A stretch of 64,000 nucleotides of DNA from Ahaetulla prasina (lineage: Eukaryota > Chordata > Lepidosauria > Squamata > Colubridae), in assembly GCF_028640845.1 (NCBI RefSeq), contig NC_080543.1, forward strand, positions 2,314,959 to 2,378,958. Reading direction: 5' to 3'. Made by a program: the position numbers and the translations under genes. A model generated the notes under the pieces. The model saw nothing but the letters and a program-made list of their open reading frames with translations. It was not told where the DNA came from and did not search any database. This document shows, in pieces, positions 1 to 9,721 of the stretch. Each line of letters opens with the position of its first letter. Within the stretch, counting starts at the first letter, position 1.

Positions 1-610
1 ATCAAATTATCACATTTGTTCTATCATCAAAATCATTAAGTCAGCAGTAAATAAATAAATTGTAACAGTCATCAAATCATCAAACTCATTAAATCGTTAA
101 AGCCTCAAACTTATTTAATCCTCAAACTCATTAAATCGTTAAAGCCTCAAACTTATTTAATCCTCAAACTCATTAAATCATAAAAGTCATTAAATCATTA
201 ATCATCAAAATCAACAAATCATAAAACTTATTAAATTGTTAAATCATCAAAATCAACAAATCATAAAACTTATTAAATTGTTAAATCATCAAAATCAACA
301 AACCATAAAATTTATTAAATTGTTAAATCATCAAAATCAACAAACCATAAAATTTATTAAATTGTTAAATCATCAAAATCAACAAACCATAAAATTTATT
401 AAATTGTTAAATCATCAAAATCAACAAATCACCACAATCAGCCAATCGTAAATATCCTTAAATTCTCAAACTCATTAAATCCTCAAAAAACATCAAATCA
501 CAAAAATCATCCAACTGTAAGTCTTCAAATCATCACACTCATTAAATCGTCAAAACAGCTAATTATCAAAATCATCAAATCATTAAAGCATAAAAAAATC
601 ACATTGTGAA
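1..610. repeat. AT-rich tandem repeat with a 42-bp minisatellite core
   Basis: The whole stretch is built from variants of short words such as ATTAAATC and ATCAAA. Between about 200 and 445 the units become regular, five to six copies of a 42-bp unit (starts near 241, 283, 325, 367 and 409) with one or two differences each. Because 42 is divisible by three, an open frame of 71 codons runs through it; there is no reason to think it is translated. No transposon ends were seen. Confidence 0.85.
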
Positions 611-1020
611 ATCAAACATGAATCCCTTGGTGGTGAGACGGGCAGCCTGTAAATTTAATAAATAACCAACCACTGAATCAATTAATACTGGTAGTTTGCA
701 CTACAAAGAAATGATTGGCATGGTTATCACTCCTTAGAAAAAGGATTTTTTTCACCCAGTATCCAATTATTCTTATCTGATATTATTTTAATTAGTGGAT
801 CCTATAGAATTAGATTCACAAAAATATGTACATCGTGTTCCAGCCTTAGATCAATCCATAAATACTGTGGAAAAAATAATTTCTTCTTATGGAATAAAAA
901 AATAGAACCGGGAATTCTTTCATTAAAAAACCCAAACCACTTTATGGAAAATCTGTAGAGCAATGATAAATTGCTTTGTATTACAGTGGAAGTTGTATAA
1001 AAGGGGCCAGAGGAATATCT
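611..1020. other. No recognised feature
   Basis: AT-rich sequence without a convincing reading frame, tandem structure or repeat family that I recognise. It may be intron of the SLCO gene whose exon lies at 1777-1914. Confidence 0.4.
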
Positions 1021-1600
1021 GCAGGGTCACGGCGAAAATTGTTCTCCACGCCTTCCATTCACTCCTCTGGAGTTGAGGGAGGCGCATTTCTCTGGTGGTA
1101 TCTGGGAGGAGTTGGATCCTTTTGGTCCTGAGGAAATGGACAGGATCCTTGGCACTGTGAGTGCAGCCACCTGGGTCTTAGATCCCTCCTCCTCCTGTTC
1201 CTCCTCCCCAAACCCTCCTTCCTTCTAGCACTGATGATCTTACCTACTTGGGTCATGAAATGTCTGCAAGAAAACCACCACGTCCCCACAGCCCTCCTCC
1301 TCCTCCTCCTTTCCACTCTACAAACCCCACTTCTTTCTGTTCCTGCTCCTCTCCACAAACCTATTTATAGGTGGTTACTCTATTGTGCAGTAGAGTAACC
1401 ACCAAAGGCCCCACAGTCCTCCTCCTCCTCCTCCTCCTCCTCCTCCTCCTCCTCCTCCTCCTCCTTCTCTCCACCAACCCCACTCCCTTCTAGCACTGAT
1501 GATGTTCCCTAGCTGGGTCGTGAAACATTTGCAAGAAAAAAAACCCAACCTCATGGAGCACCAAGGACCCAACAGTTCATCCCCGAGCTACAGATATCCC
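1021..1600 (+). mobile_element. PLE-1 tail units with (CTC)n tracts
   Basis: Two copies of the PLE-1 tail are seen, each with the signature TAGCACTGATGAT, a short hairpin, TGAAA and TGCAAGAAAA. The hammerhead-like parts lie at 1222-1274 and 1487-1537. Between and before them are CTC-rich microsatellites (1408-1463 is a nearly pure run). The downstream part ends with the phrase CCCCGAGCTACAGATAT, which recurs after other PLE-1 tails. Assignment to PLE rests on the copy at 60060-60375, where the same tail follows PLE-like coding sequence. Confidence 0.7.
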
Positions 1601-1776
1601 CTTATGGAGGGGCGCTATCGATTCTAAGATATAAAGCTTCACGTTTATGTAGCTTCATAGTAGTAGTAAGCGTAGGGATAGCCGTTTGCTAGTACCAACG
1701 GCAGCATCATTGCCCCAGTCATGCAGCAGAGGCCCGGCATAGCGGAGAGAAGCGTCCCAGGGGCTGGAAAGGGTAC

Positions 1777-1914
1777 CTCGTGGAAGGAGGCCACCATGCC
1801 AGACGTCTGGCTGGAGAGACCAAAGCGCCTCTCGATGGTGGAGATCGAACTTTTCATGTAGCCGGACGTCATCAGCTGGGAGAACTGCAGGAACCCGTGG
1901 CAGAGAACAAAGAA
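1777..1914 (-). CDS. SLCO2B1: Internal coding exon of a solute carrier organic anion transporter, SLCO2B1-like
   Basis: Read on the minus strand, a pyrimidine-rich tract and CAG acceptor precede 138 bases (46 codons, no stop), followed by a GT donor (GAG|GTACCC). The peptide begins [10 protein letters not shown] and includes [20 protein letters not shown] and [10 protein letters not shown]. This is the first transmembrane helix and following loop of OATP transporters, 12-helix plasma-membrane proteins that take up organic anions. The words VLCH, SGY.KSSIST and GLSSQTSG point to SLCO2B1 rather than SLCO1 or SLCO3 members, from memory of the family. FHE stands where the family usually has FNE, and the exon would begin and end in phase 0. 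Later exons would lie left of the window; the first coding exon should be to the right, but I could not find it. The open frame continuing past the donor (to 1645) is probably intron. A single exon cannot show whether the gene is functional. Confidence 0.8.
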
Positions 1915-2017
1915 CTGCAGGAAATAAATGAGGAAGCGTCAGAACCACACCGGGACCCGCCTTTTATCCTCCGATAAAACACACTCGTTCTCCAACTAAG
2001 CAGCCCGCGCGATGTAC

Positions 2018-2145
2018 AGCCATTCGCTTAGTGACCGTTTGACGTTACGACGGCACTGGGGGGAAAAGGGACCGTTTCCCCCACTTACGACCGCTGCAGC
2101 GTGCCCGCGGCCACGGGATCAAAATTCAGACACTTGGCATCCGAC
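2018..2145. mobile_element. Fragment of the 'TTACGACC' MITE family
   Basis: Contains CATTCGCTTAGTGACCG, CCACTTACGACCGCTGCA and GGATCAAAATTCAGAC, words repeated at 5155-5410, 6610-6960, 34620-34960, 48985-49445 and 61545-61815. Full copies end with AAGTCGAGGACTACCTG-like sequence. Probably a non-autonomous DNA transposon; superfamily not determined. Confidence 0.55.
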
Positions 2146-2219
2146 GATGGAGATGGGCGCTATTTTGGCATTAGGCCTCTTTGAGAGGGAGGGCACGGCA
2201 ACTCAGAGACTGGGAAGGG

Positions 2220-2407
2220 GGGAGATTTTACGAAGTCCTTGGTGCTCTCTAGAGCTGGGTGGTTTTCTCGCAGACGTTTCATGACCAAGCTAGGGAACAT
2301 CATCAGTTTTGTAGCAGGGCTGTAGCAGTACTAGATAGCACTGTGGATGTTACCTCGTCTGGTAATGAAGGGTCTACAAGAAAACAACCAAGCCCAGAGA
2401 GCATCAG
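2220..2407. mobile_element. PLE-1 tails, one on each strand
   Basis: A minus-strand unit (hammerhead-like part 2266-2315, GACGTTTCATGACC on the plus strand) is followed by a plus-strand unit (2335-2400) whose core is decayed to CTGTGGA. The plus-strand unit is interrupted by the LTR at 2408-2923 and resumes after it near 2929. Confidence 0.6.
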
Positions 2408-2923
2408 TGTCGTGTCCCACTCCTCCTCTGACGGCCGGGTCTGGGAAGTCTGTCTCAAGTGTGGCCACGAAGCCTCTGCAGCTCTGCCAAAGTCCTATCA
2501 GAGTTCTCAGGGCAGGCAGGAATCCAAGGTGTGACTTCAGCAAACCAGATGAGACTTTGCCTGACTCAAGGAATGCCAGAAAGCAGATCCTTTATATAGG
2601 CCATGGGGTGTGGCTCCATGACTCAGCACTTATCCAGGCCTGCCCCTCCCTTCCTTTTGCTGACGTCGCCTCTCCATTCTCCAGAAGCGGGGATCTGTCC
2701 ACCTTTCGTCCTCCTGCTCAGCTGAATTCCAGCTCGTGGCTGGCTTCTTGCTCACACTCTGTGGGTGGGGGGGAGGTTTATTTGCTCAGTCTGTCCGGGC
2801 ATGGTGCCAGGGCTGGGGGTTGGAGGCATGCCAGGCCATTCTTCTTCACTATCAGTCTCTGGCTCAGATAACAGGAGATGGGAGGGGCCCGGCTGCGGAG
2901 AGGGGGACGGGCGAGGCACAACA
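2408..2923 (-). mobile_element. Solo LTR, family LTR-b, with perfect 5-bp target duplication
   Basis: On the minus strand the element starts TGTTGTGCC and ends CACGACA, an imperfect TG...CA inverted end. It is flanked by ATCAG at 2403-2407 and 2924-2928, so it is a solo LTR of 516 bp inserted in a PLE tail. A TATATAA-like box (about 2593-2600) lies in its second half. A minus-strand frame in its first part carries an acidic stretch (TDSEEE) followed by Pro-rich sequence. A second copy is at 58030-58526. A 5-bp duplication fits Ty3/Gypsy-like and some other LTR retroelements; no gag or pol is present, so the family is open. Confidence 0.85.
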
Positions 2924-2928
2924 ATCAG

Positions 2929-3312
2929 GGACCACACAGTTCTTCTCCTCCTCCTCCTCCTCCTCCTCCTCCTCCTCCTCCTCCTCCTCCTTCATTCTCT
3001 TCTAGCACTGATAAAGTTGCCTAACTGGGTAGTGAAAAAATCTCTCAAGAAAATCACCAAGCTCAGAGAGCACCAACAACCTCCTTCTTTGTCTCCCCTT
3101 CCCCTTATCTTTCTCCTTCTCCTTCTCTTCCTCCTCGTCCTCCTCATTCTACTCCTCCACCTCCTCCTCCTCCTCCCTGCAAACCCCACTCCCTTCTCAT
3201 TCTGATGATGTTCCCTAGTTGGGTCATGAAAGGTCTGCAAGCAAACAAGCAAGCTCAAAGATATCAAGGACCCCCACAGTCCTCCTTCTCCTCCTCCTCC
3301 TCTTCCTCCTCC
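2929..3312 (+). mobile_element. PLE-1 tail units with TCC microsatellites
   Basis: Two plus-strand tails, at about 3000-3050 (core CTGATAA, decayed) and 3193-3242 (CTGATGA, hairpin, TGAAA, GGTCTGC). They are separated by CTC/CTT-rich runs, including a (CTC)n of about 45 bp at 2945-2990. Both end with CTCAGAG followed by a few bases and ACAGTCCTCC, the phrase that precedes most pyrimidine runs in this window. Confidence 0.65.
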
Positions 3313-3314
3313 CT

Positions 3315-3815
3315 GCAATTTAAATTATGATTTATATTGATATTGTTTTCTGATTGCTTATTTGTCCCCTATGACTATCATTAACTGTTGTACCTTATGA
3401 TTCTTGATGAATGTATCTTATCTTGTTATGTACACTGAGAGCATATGCCCCAAAGACAAATTCCTTGTGTGTCCAATCACACTTGGCCAATAAAATAATT
3501 CTATTCTATTCTATTTATATTGATTGTTTCCTAGTATGATTCGATTGCTTATTTGTACCCTATGACTATCATTAAGTGTTGTACATTATGATTCTTGATG
3601 AAGGTATCTTTTCTTTTATGTACACTGAGAGCTTATGCACCAAGACAAATTCCTTGTGTGTCCAATCACACTTGGCCAATAAAGAATTCTATTCTATTCT
3701 ATTCTATTCTATTCTATTCTATTCTATTCTATTCTGTTCTGTTCTGTTCTGTTCTGTTCTGTTCTGTTCTGTTCTGTTCTGTTCCATATTTCTATTCTAT
3801 TCTATTCTATTCTTT
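3315..3815 (+). mobile_element. Two L3/Snake1-type LINE 3' ends with (ATTCT)n and (GTTCT)n tails
   Basis: Each copy runs from TTTATATTGAT through a conserved 3' UTR (CTTTTATGTACACTGAGAGC, then ACAAATTCCTTGTGTG, then CACACTTGGCCAATAAA) into pentanucleotides. The first ends near 3514. The second, 3515-3683, continues into about 130 bp of repeat: (ATTCT)n to 3734, (GTTCT)n to about 3783, then (ATTCT)n again. This is the 3' end structure known for snake L3 LINEs. Confidence 0.85.
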
Positions 3816-3822
3816 TTTTAAT

Positions 3823-3992
3823 TTTATTTTGTCACAACAGTATATACAATCATCAACATAAACAATAATCCATCATGAGAGAAAAAGTATATATAAGTAA
3901 AAGTATGCATATAATACTATAATGAAGAGAACAATAGGACAGGAACGGTAGGCACTTTTGTGCTCTTATGCACGCCCCTTATAGTCCTTATA
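3823..3992 (-). mobile_element. CR1-B LINE 3' end
   Basis: On the minus strand: GGGGCGTGCATAAGAGCAC, then CGTTCCTGTCCTATTGTTC, and a tail TGTGACAAAATAAAAT. The same 3' UTR ends the longer copy at 41678-43580. It lies within the pentanucleotide tract that starts at 3684 and resumes at 3993. Confidence 0.75.
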
Positions 3993-4030
3993 GTCTATTC
4001 TATTCTATTCTATTCTATTCTATTCTATTC

Positions 4031-4297
4031 TTTTTTTTTTTTATTTGCATTTTTATCCCGCCCTTCTCCGAAGACTCAGGGCAGCTTACACTATGTTAGC
4101 AATAGTCTTCATTCTATTTGTATATTTATATACAAAGTCAACTTATTGCCCCCAACAATCTGGGTCCTCATTTTACCTACCTTATAAAGGATGGAAAGCT
4201 GAGTCAACCTTGGGCCTGGTGGGACTAGAACCTGCAGTAATTGCAGGCAGCTGCTGTTAATAACAGACTGCATTAGCAGTCTGAGCCACAGAGGCCC
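4031..4297 (-). mobile_element. tRNA-derived SINE with an L2-like 3' tail
   Basis: Read on the minus strand, the element starts GGGCCTCTGTGGCTCAGACT. It has a pol III A box (TGGCTCAGACTGC, complement of 4276-4288) and B box (GGTTCTAGTCC, complement of 4222-4232). The body is followed by a tail containing GCCCTGAGTCTTCGGAGA and AGGGCGGGATAAAAATG. That tail forms the same cUUCGg-capped hairpin that ends the L2-like LINEs here, so it would be mobilised by that LINE's reverse transcriptase. Both ends abut ATTCT repeats, so its target duplication cannot be told from the microsatellite. Confidence 0.8.
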
Positions 4298-4530
4298 GTA
4301 TTCTATTCTATTCTATTCCATCTTTCTTTTCTTTTCTTTTCTATTCTTTTCTATTCTATTCTAATCTATTCTGCTCTCCTCTGCTCCCCTCTACTCTATT
4401 CAAACCCCCCTCCCTTCTCGTCCTAATATTGTTCCTTAGTTGGGTCATGAAACGTCTGCAAGAAAACAACCCAGCTCAGAGAGCACCGAAGACCAGCCCC
4501 TCTCCCCAGTTCAACCCTGAACTATAAATA
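4298..4530 (+). repeat. Degenerate (ATTCT)n/(TTTTC)n tract and a decayed PLE-1 tail
   Basis: The pentanucleotide tract decays from ATTCT to TTTTC to CTCTG. From 4405 a PLE-1 tail follows, with its core changed to CCTAATATT but TGAAACGTCTGC intact at 4447-4459. Confidence 0.6.
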
Positions 4531-5150
4531 TTCTCTTCTGTGAAGTTATTCTTCAATGCCTTTGAAAGCTGAAGCCATTGTATGTTGTTGAGTGCCATTT
4601 CATGATTAAAGTGGCAGCTGCAGCGGCTTTGATGTTCGCTGTTATTTTTACTTGGGTTTATCTGCATTGTGTGACGATTTTGGGGTTGCAATGCAGAAGG
4701 TTTTCACTGGGGCTGTATAGAAGGAAGAGGAGTGGATGGATGGATCTATAGATGATAGATTGATCAAATAACAAATCGTCCATCACAGTTAGCATCAGCC
4801 GTAGTGACAGTAATGGCAGAAATATGTTCTTTGTGCTTTTTACTCAAGGACAATTTCTCTACCATCCAATTGATGCTCTCTTCCAACTTCTTCTCTAAAA
4901 AGAACTTGAAGAAGTTAAATCCCATTTCAGAGTTTGTCCGGTTTTTTTTAAAAGAAAAAACACTTAGTAAAGCACCCCAGAAATTATTTTTCAACCAATA
5001 AAGGACAAAGCCGGTGTGTTTCGGCCTCAGCATTTTAACACCGGAAGGTGAAAAATCTGCATAGGGAAAATCAAACTTTAAAACACTTCAAGAAAATATC
5101 CTCTCCAAATTGAGTTCTCACAGTTTTTTGTCTTCTTTTTTCCTATATTT
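4531..5150. other. No recognised feature
   Basis: Mostly AT-rich sequence with a short GGAT/GATA-like run near 4735-4760. No gene-like frame or repeat family was recognised. Confidence 0.4.
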
Positions 5151-5154
5151 TCCC

Positions 5155-5446
5155 CCCCGTCTCTTTGAGTGCCTTTCCAAAATGTGAGTTGCTTTAAATA
5201 GGTCGCAAAAGGGGAATCACGTGATCCCGGGACGCTGCGACCGTCATAAATGCGAGTCAGTTGCCAAGCATCTGAATTTTGATCACGTGACTGCAAAGGA
5301 GATGCTGCAACGGTCGTAAGTGTGAAAACCGGTCATAAGTCCCTTTTTTCAGTGCCGTTGTAACTCCGAACGGTCGCTAAATGAACCATTGTAAGTCGAG
5401 GCCTGCCTGTATTGCAATCACACAGCCCTCTACAAATTGATGAGAG
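5155..5446. mobile_element. 'TTACGACC' MITE copy
   Basis: Shares CACGTGATCCCGGGA, GCAACGGTCGTAAGTGTGAA and TAACTCCGAACGGTCGC with the other copies and ends with TTGTAAGTCGAGGCC near 5402. The rest up to 5446 is flank in which the next hAT is inserted. Confidence 0.55.
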
Positions 5447-6606
5447 CAGGGGTGAAATCTAAATTATTTTGATACCGGTTCTGTGGGCGTGGCTTGGTGG
5501 GGGGTGGGTCATGTGACTGGGTGGGCGTGGCTATGTAACCATGTGACTGGGGGATCAAAAGAGAGAAACTCGCTAACAATGTCCTGCTGGAGGAGGGTTG
5601 GACTAGATGACCTCCAGGTCCCTTCCAGCCCTGGATTATCCTCTGAAGCTGCTTCTAGTGCCAGGTTTGTACTCCTTCCTTCCTCTCCTTTTTCCTCCCT
5701 CCCTCCCTCCCTCCCTCCCTCTTTCTTTCTTTCTTTTCCTTCCTTCCTTCCTTCCTTCCTTCCTTCCTTCCTTCCTTCCTTCCTTCCTTCCTTCATTTTT
5801 CCTTTCTTTCTTTCTTTCTTTCTTTCTTTCCTTCCTTCCTTCTTCCTCTTACGTTTAATCTTCCTTTCTTTCTTCCTTCTTTCCTTCCTTCCTTCCTTCC
5901 TTCCTTCCTTCTTTCTTTCTTTCTGTCTTTCTTTCCTTCCTTCCTTCCTTCCATCCATCCTTCCTTCCTTGCTTGCTTCCTTCCTTCCTTCCTTCCTTCC
6001 TTCCTTCCTTCCTTCTGTCTTCCTTCCTTCCTTCTTTCTTTCCTTCCTTCCTTCCTTCATTTTTCCTCTTTCTTTTTTCTTTCTTTTTTTCTTTCTTCCT
6101 TTCCTTCCTTCCTTCCATCCTTCCTTCCTTCATTTTTCCTCTTTCTTTCTTTCTTTCTTCCTTCCTTCCTTCCTTCCTTCCTTCCTTCCTTCCTTCCGTC
6201 CTTCTTTCCTTCCTTCCTTCCTTCATTTTTCCTCTTTCTTTCTTTCTTTCTTTCCTTCCTTCCTTCCTTCCTTCCTTCCTTCTTTCTTTCTTTCTTTCCT
6301 TCCTTCCTTCCTTCCTTCCTTCCTTCCTTCCTTCCTTCCTTCTTTCTGTCTGTCTTTCTTTCTCTTTCTCTCTCTCTCTCTCACGAACCCCCCCTCCATT
6401 TTTTGCCTAGCAGGCTTCAGCTTTTTTACCTTTTAAAAAATGCTTTTAAAAGTAAAAAAAAACCCTCTGAGGATCCCAGCAATGGCTCAGCTGGGCATGG
6501 GCTGGGTGGGGGGGGCAGGGATTTTTACTACCGGTTCTCCGAACCACCTGCCACCATCGCTATCAGATCGGCCAATCCGGTCCGAACCAGGAGCATTTCA
6601 CCCCTG
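5447..6606. mobile_element. hAT-N1 MITE enlarged by an internal (CTTC)n tract
   Basis: The ends are CAGGGGTGAAATC and TTTCACCCCTG, flanked by GATGAGAG (5439-5446) and GATGAGGG (6607-6614), a 7/8 match expected for a hAT 8-bp target duplication. The interior has the family words ACCGGTTCTGTGGGCGTGG and CTACCGGTTCTCC. About 690 bp of CTTC/CTTT repeats (5694-6385) sit between them, so a 300-400 bp element has grown to 1160 bp. The long Pro/Ser/Phe-rich frames here are microsatellite translation. Confidence 0.8.
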
Positions 6607-6960
6607 GATGAGGGTCCCTTTTCATAAGTTTGACCATGGGGATGTTGCAACGGTCACAAGCCTGAAAAATGGTTGTACGCAGAGGAGGGATTCAGCCGGT
6701 TCCGACTGGTTTGTCCGAACCGGTAGTGGAAATCGCGGGTCTATGCCGTCCTATTTAGGCATATTTTGGAGGCAGGCGCACGAGCGAGCAAAGTGATCGC
6801 GCGGGAGGCCGCACGCATGCGTGGACGCGCCGCCCACATTTGCAAACTGGCAGGGAAGGGAAGCACATACCACCCCTGGTTGTACGTCCCTTTTTTCGGT
6901 GCCTTTGTAACTTCGAACAGTCGTTAAACGAATAATTGTATGTTGAGGACTACCAGTCTA
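6607..6960. mobile_element. 'TTACGACC' MITE split by a nested hAT
   Basis: The left part (6625-6679) and right part (6879-6955) join across the hAT at 6680-6878 to resemble the copy at 5290-5405. It ends with TATGTTGAGGACTACCAG. Confidence 0.6.
6680..6878. mobile_element. hAT-N2 MITE with perfect 8-bp target duplication
   Basis: Ends CAGAGGAGGGATTCAGCC and ACCACCCCTG. GTTGTACG is present at 6672-6679 and again at 6879-6886. The 199-bp interior contains GAACCGGTAGTGGAAAT and several CpG-rich words (GCATGCGTGG). It is non-coding. Confidence 0.9.
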
Positions 6961-6967
6961 CGTACAT

Positions 6968-7172
6968 CAGAGGTATTCAGCCGGTTTGGATCGGTTCGGG
7001 CGAACCTGTAGCGGCAACTGCGGGTGGCCATCCATCTACCCCGGAGTAATACTGTTCTATTTAGCCACGTTTTTTAGGCTGGGCGGATGTGCCAAAGGCA
7101 CACGTGCGAGAAAAGCACATGCACAGAAGGCCAGGGCGAACCGGTAGTAAGAATACATGCAAACAACCTCTG
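6968..7172. mobile_element. hAT-N2-like MITE
   Basis: Starts CAGAGGTATTCAGCCGG and ends CAACCTCTG, with GAACCTGTAGCGGCAA and GAACCGGTAGTAAGAAT inside. The flanks ACGTACAT and ATGTACGT agree at 6 of 8 positions. Confidence 0.65.
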
Positions 7173-7606
7173 ATGTACGTGGGCAGTGGGCCAAACAAGG
7201 GACTGAATTGTCAGCTGGCTTCTCCTCTTTGGGACCGCTTGGGATAACGTAGCAAGGGCTGGAGGTGTACTTACTTTGATGGTGTAAAATGGATTTGAGC
7301 AGTAAAACGGACCTGGGCTTTTATCTGCCATTTCCTCACATCTGCTCCGTTATTTCTGCGGGGGGGAAAAAAAATCAGGCTGGTTAAGGCTCAGAGGATT
7401 CCCAGTTGGTTTATACTTCGATGGGCAGGTGAGGGGGGGGATATCCTCTGGGCAAGGAATACAAATGGATCTCGACTGACGGACCACAATGACTCCCGAC
7501 ATTTCTGTTGCTAAGCAAGTCAGTATTGAAATAAGAAGAACATCAGGCAGAAAATTAAGAAACCAAAGGGAAGAAAGGTACGGTAGTGGCATTTTCCCTC
7601 TTAGCC
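7173..7606. other. No recognised feature
   Basis: Apparently unique sequence with no supported coding frame. It ends with the 8-bp target duplication of the next element. Confidence 0.4.
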
Positions 7607-7769
7607 AAGGGGTCTGCAAACTGGGCTCTTTTAAGACTTGTGGACTTCAACTCCCAGAGTTCCTCAGCCAGCTCTGCTCTAACTTTAAGGCTTGTGGACT
7701 TCAACTCCCAGAATTCCTCTGGGAGTTGAAGTCCACAAGTCTTAAAAGAGCCAAGTTTGCAGACTCCTG
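7607..7769. mobile_element. Palindromic hAT MITE (hAT-P) with perfect 8-bp target duplication
   Basis: The two halves are inverted copies, each with GGACTTCAACTCCCAGA and AAGACTTGTGG; the left half contains an extra partial repeat. TCTTAGCC flanks it at 7599-7606 and 7770-7777. This family is the source of the 78-bp satellite units at 23042 and 31246. Confidence 0.85.
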
Positions 7770-8104
7770 TCTTAGCCCATTCATGGCAGTCTCCGTAAAC
7801 TGAGCCTCTATCTGACTTCTTTCCCATCTGGGCTAAATCATGGTTTATGAGGCAAACTTTCAACAGACTTGCTTTCCATCTCTGGTTATTTTTATCTGCT
7901 CTTCTTTCCTTTCCTTCTGCAGCTTCCTCACAGGGAAATTGAAAGGAAAAGCAAGGGCCACCAGACTAGAAGGCCTCCATGGTCCCTACCATCCCTAGAT
8001 GTCTACAGTTCTCTCTGTGCCCAGACTTTACCGTACTTGCCAAAATCTAATATTCCACTCTGACTTTTAATGGACACCAGTAGCGTTTGGCCCCTCTCTG
8101 GGTA
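7770..8104. other. No recognised feature
   Basis: Apart from the target duplication at its left edge, nothing recognisable; moderately pyrimidine-rich between 7885 and 7925. Confidence 0.4.
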
Positions 8105-9235
8105 TAAAATATAAGATGCTGAGGCCATAGAAAGGGTGCGGAGAAGAGCAACGAAGAGGATTAGGGGATTGAAGGGTCAAATATATGAAGAATAGTTGAA
8201 GGAAATGGGTGTTGTGACCCAGGCCCAAGTAGGTAGTATTAGATGCAATCAGTTCGAAAACAGACCTTATTAGAACAGCTGAGAATTCACTCATTCTCAG
8301 CATCGTCCAAACTAAATCAAAGCAAATTCTTCATAACACAATTCTTCAGTCTTATCACCGACCTTGGTCTAATTAGGCAAACTGCCAAAGGCTTTTCTTG
8401 GCAAAAGTTCAAGAGCAGAAGACGCCGACAAGAAATAAATGCAGCAAGACAAGGAGCAAGGCTATCAACGTTGTTTTCCGACAAAGAGCCCAAACGCCGT
8501 TGCTGGTCTTTTAAGCCTTATGGGAGGGGCCAATTATCTCTTGGCTTTACTCCTGAGTCGTCCTCTTTGCTTGAGCTGCTCTTGCCTCCTGGCAGCTCTT
8601 CCCATGTGTGCATTAGGAACAGGCTCCTCCTGTTCCTCTGCCTCATTACTGTCAATCTCTGGAGGCTCCGGAGTCCGCACCTCACTCCCCGATGGCCCTG
8701 GCCCCACCTCTGCCTCCGATGCAGAGCCCTCATCCGGGCCTTCCCCAGCCTCCAGGACTGACCCATGTTCTTCCTCAGCCTCATCGCTGTCCGACTCCAC
8801 TGCCAGCTCCGCAGGCTGCTGGCGGACTACAACACTGGGAAAATCTTATGAAGAGACGGACTAGGGGTGACATTTAGAATTTAGAATTTATTTAGAATTC
8901 ATGATGGCAGTCTTCCAATATTTGAGGGGCTGTCACAGAGAAGAGGGAGTCAAGCTATTCTCCAAAGCCCCTGAAGGCAGGACAAGAAGCAACGGATGGA
9001 AACTAATCAAGGAGAGAAGCAACCTAGAAATAAGGAGGAATTTTCTGACAGTCAGAACAATTAATTAGTGGAATGACTTGCCTCCAGAAGTTGCAGATGC
9101 TCCATCACTGGAGGCTTTTAAAAAGAGACTGGTCAGCCATTTGTCCAGAATGGGATTGGGTCTCCTGCTTGAGCGAGGAGTTGGACTAGAAGACCTCCAA
9201 GGTCCCTTCCTGCCCTAGGATTCTAGGATTCAATC
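8105..9235 (+). mobile_element. CR1-A LINE 3' end, split by a solo LTR
   Basis: 8105-8209 and 8835-9235 together form one CR1 3' end: start GAGAAGAGCAACGAAGAGG, middle AGCTATTCTCCAAAGC and AACTAATCAAGGAGAGAAGC, end TTGGACTAGAAGACCTCCAA. It encodes the CR1 ORF2 C-terminus with disruptions. A short AGAATTTAGAATTTA duplication lies at about 8876-8895. Confidence 0.8.
8210..8834 (-). mobile_element. Solo LTR, family LTR-a
   Basis: On the minus strand it starts TGTTGTAGTCCGCC and ends GGTCACAACA. The flanks ATGGG and CTGGG match at 4/5, and CTGGG is the expected CR1 sequence. It aligns by eye along its full length with 9722-10337. An 88-codon frame on the minus strand (8534-8800) starts MESDSDEAEE and is very acidic at first, then basic (GRLRSKAKR) at its end. 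No gag or pol is present. Confidence 0.85.
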
Positions 9236-9721
9236 ATCGCATCTCCTCCTTCTGTGTGACACGGAGTTTCCTGAAGCTGTTCCTACGGCCAGCGGCCTCC
9301 ATTGCAGGAATCCCAAATTTCACACCTCAGTGTTCCTCTGCAGGTTTCACCCCGAGCCTGAAAGCTGCTGTTGACAAGAGGCACATTTGACACATCATGC
9401 TTAGTTCCTCTCCTCACCCCGGTAATTCTGTTTTCTCCCGAGAATGGAGAAACGGAGAGGCTAATGCAATTTAGATCGCATTTAGGTTGTCAAGCTTGAT
9501 CCTGTCAAGACAAGCAGAAGTGAATTAAACTGTTTTGTTTTCTATGGGCTCGGGAGAAGAAAAATGAGCGGAAGGCACAACTCCAAGCGCACAAGCTGTT
9601 TGGTGTCAGCCGACACTTGTAAATAGCTTTCCTCGGCTTTTGTATAATGAACTGTGGCTGTTGCACGCTTCTCCTCTGTTGTATCCACAGAGGACAGGAA
9701 TGAAATGGAAATATCTTATCC
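9236..9721. other. No recognised feature
   Basis: Apparently unique sequence between two LTR-a copies. No splice-flanked coding exon was found. Confidence 0.4.

Noticed and set aside
1645..1776. Coding continuation of the SLCO exon to a stop at 1645
   Set aside because: The frame beyond the GT donor loses all resemblance to the family, so it is intron read-through.
4215..4297. Functional tRNA gene
   Set aside because: A and B boxes exist but the sequence continues into a SINE body with an L2-like tail; the cloverleaf is not intact.
5483..6436. 317-codon Pro/Ser/Phe frame
   Set aside because: Runs through (CTTC)n within a hAT MITE.
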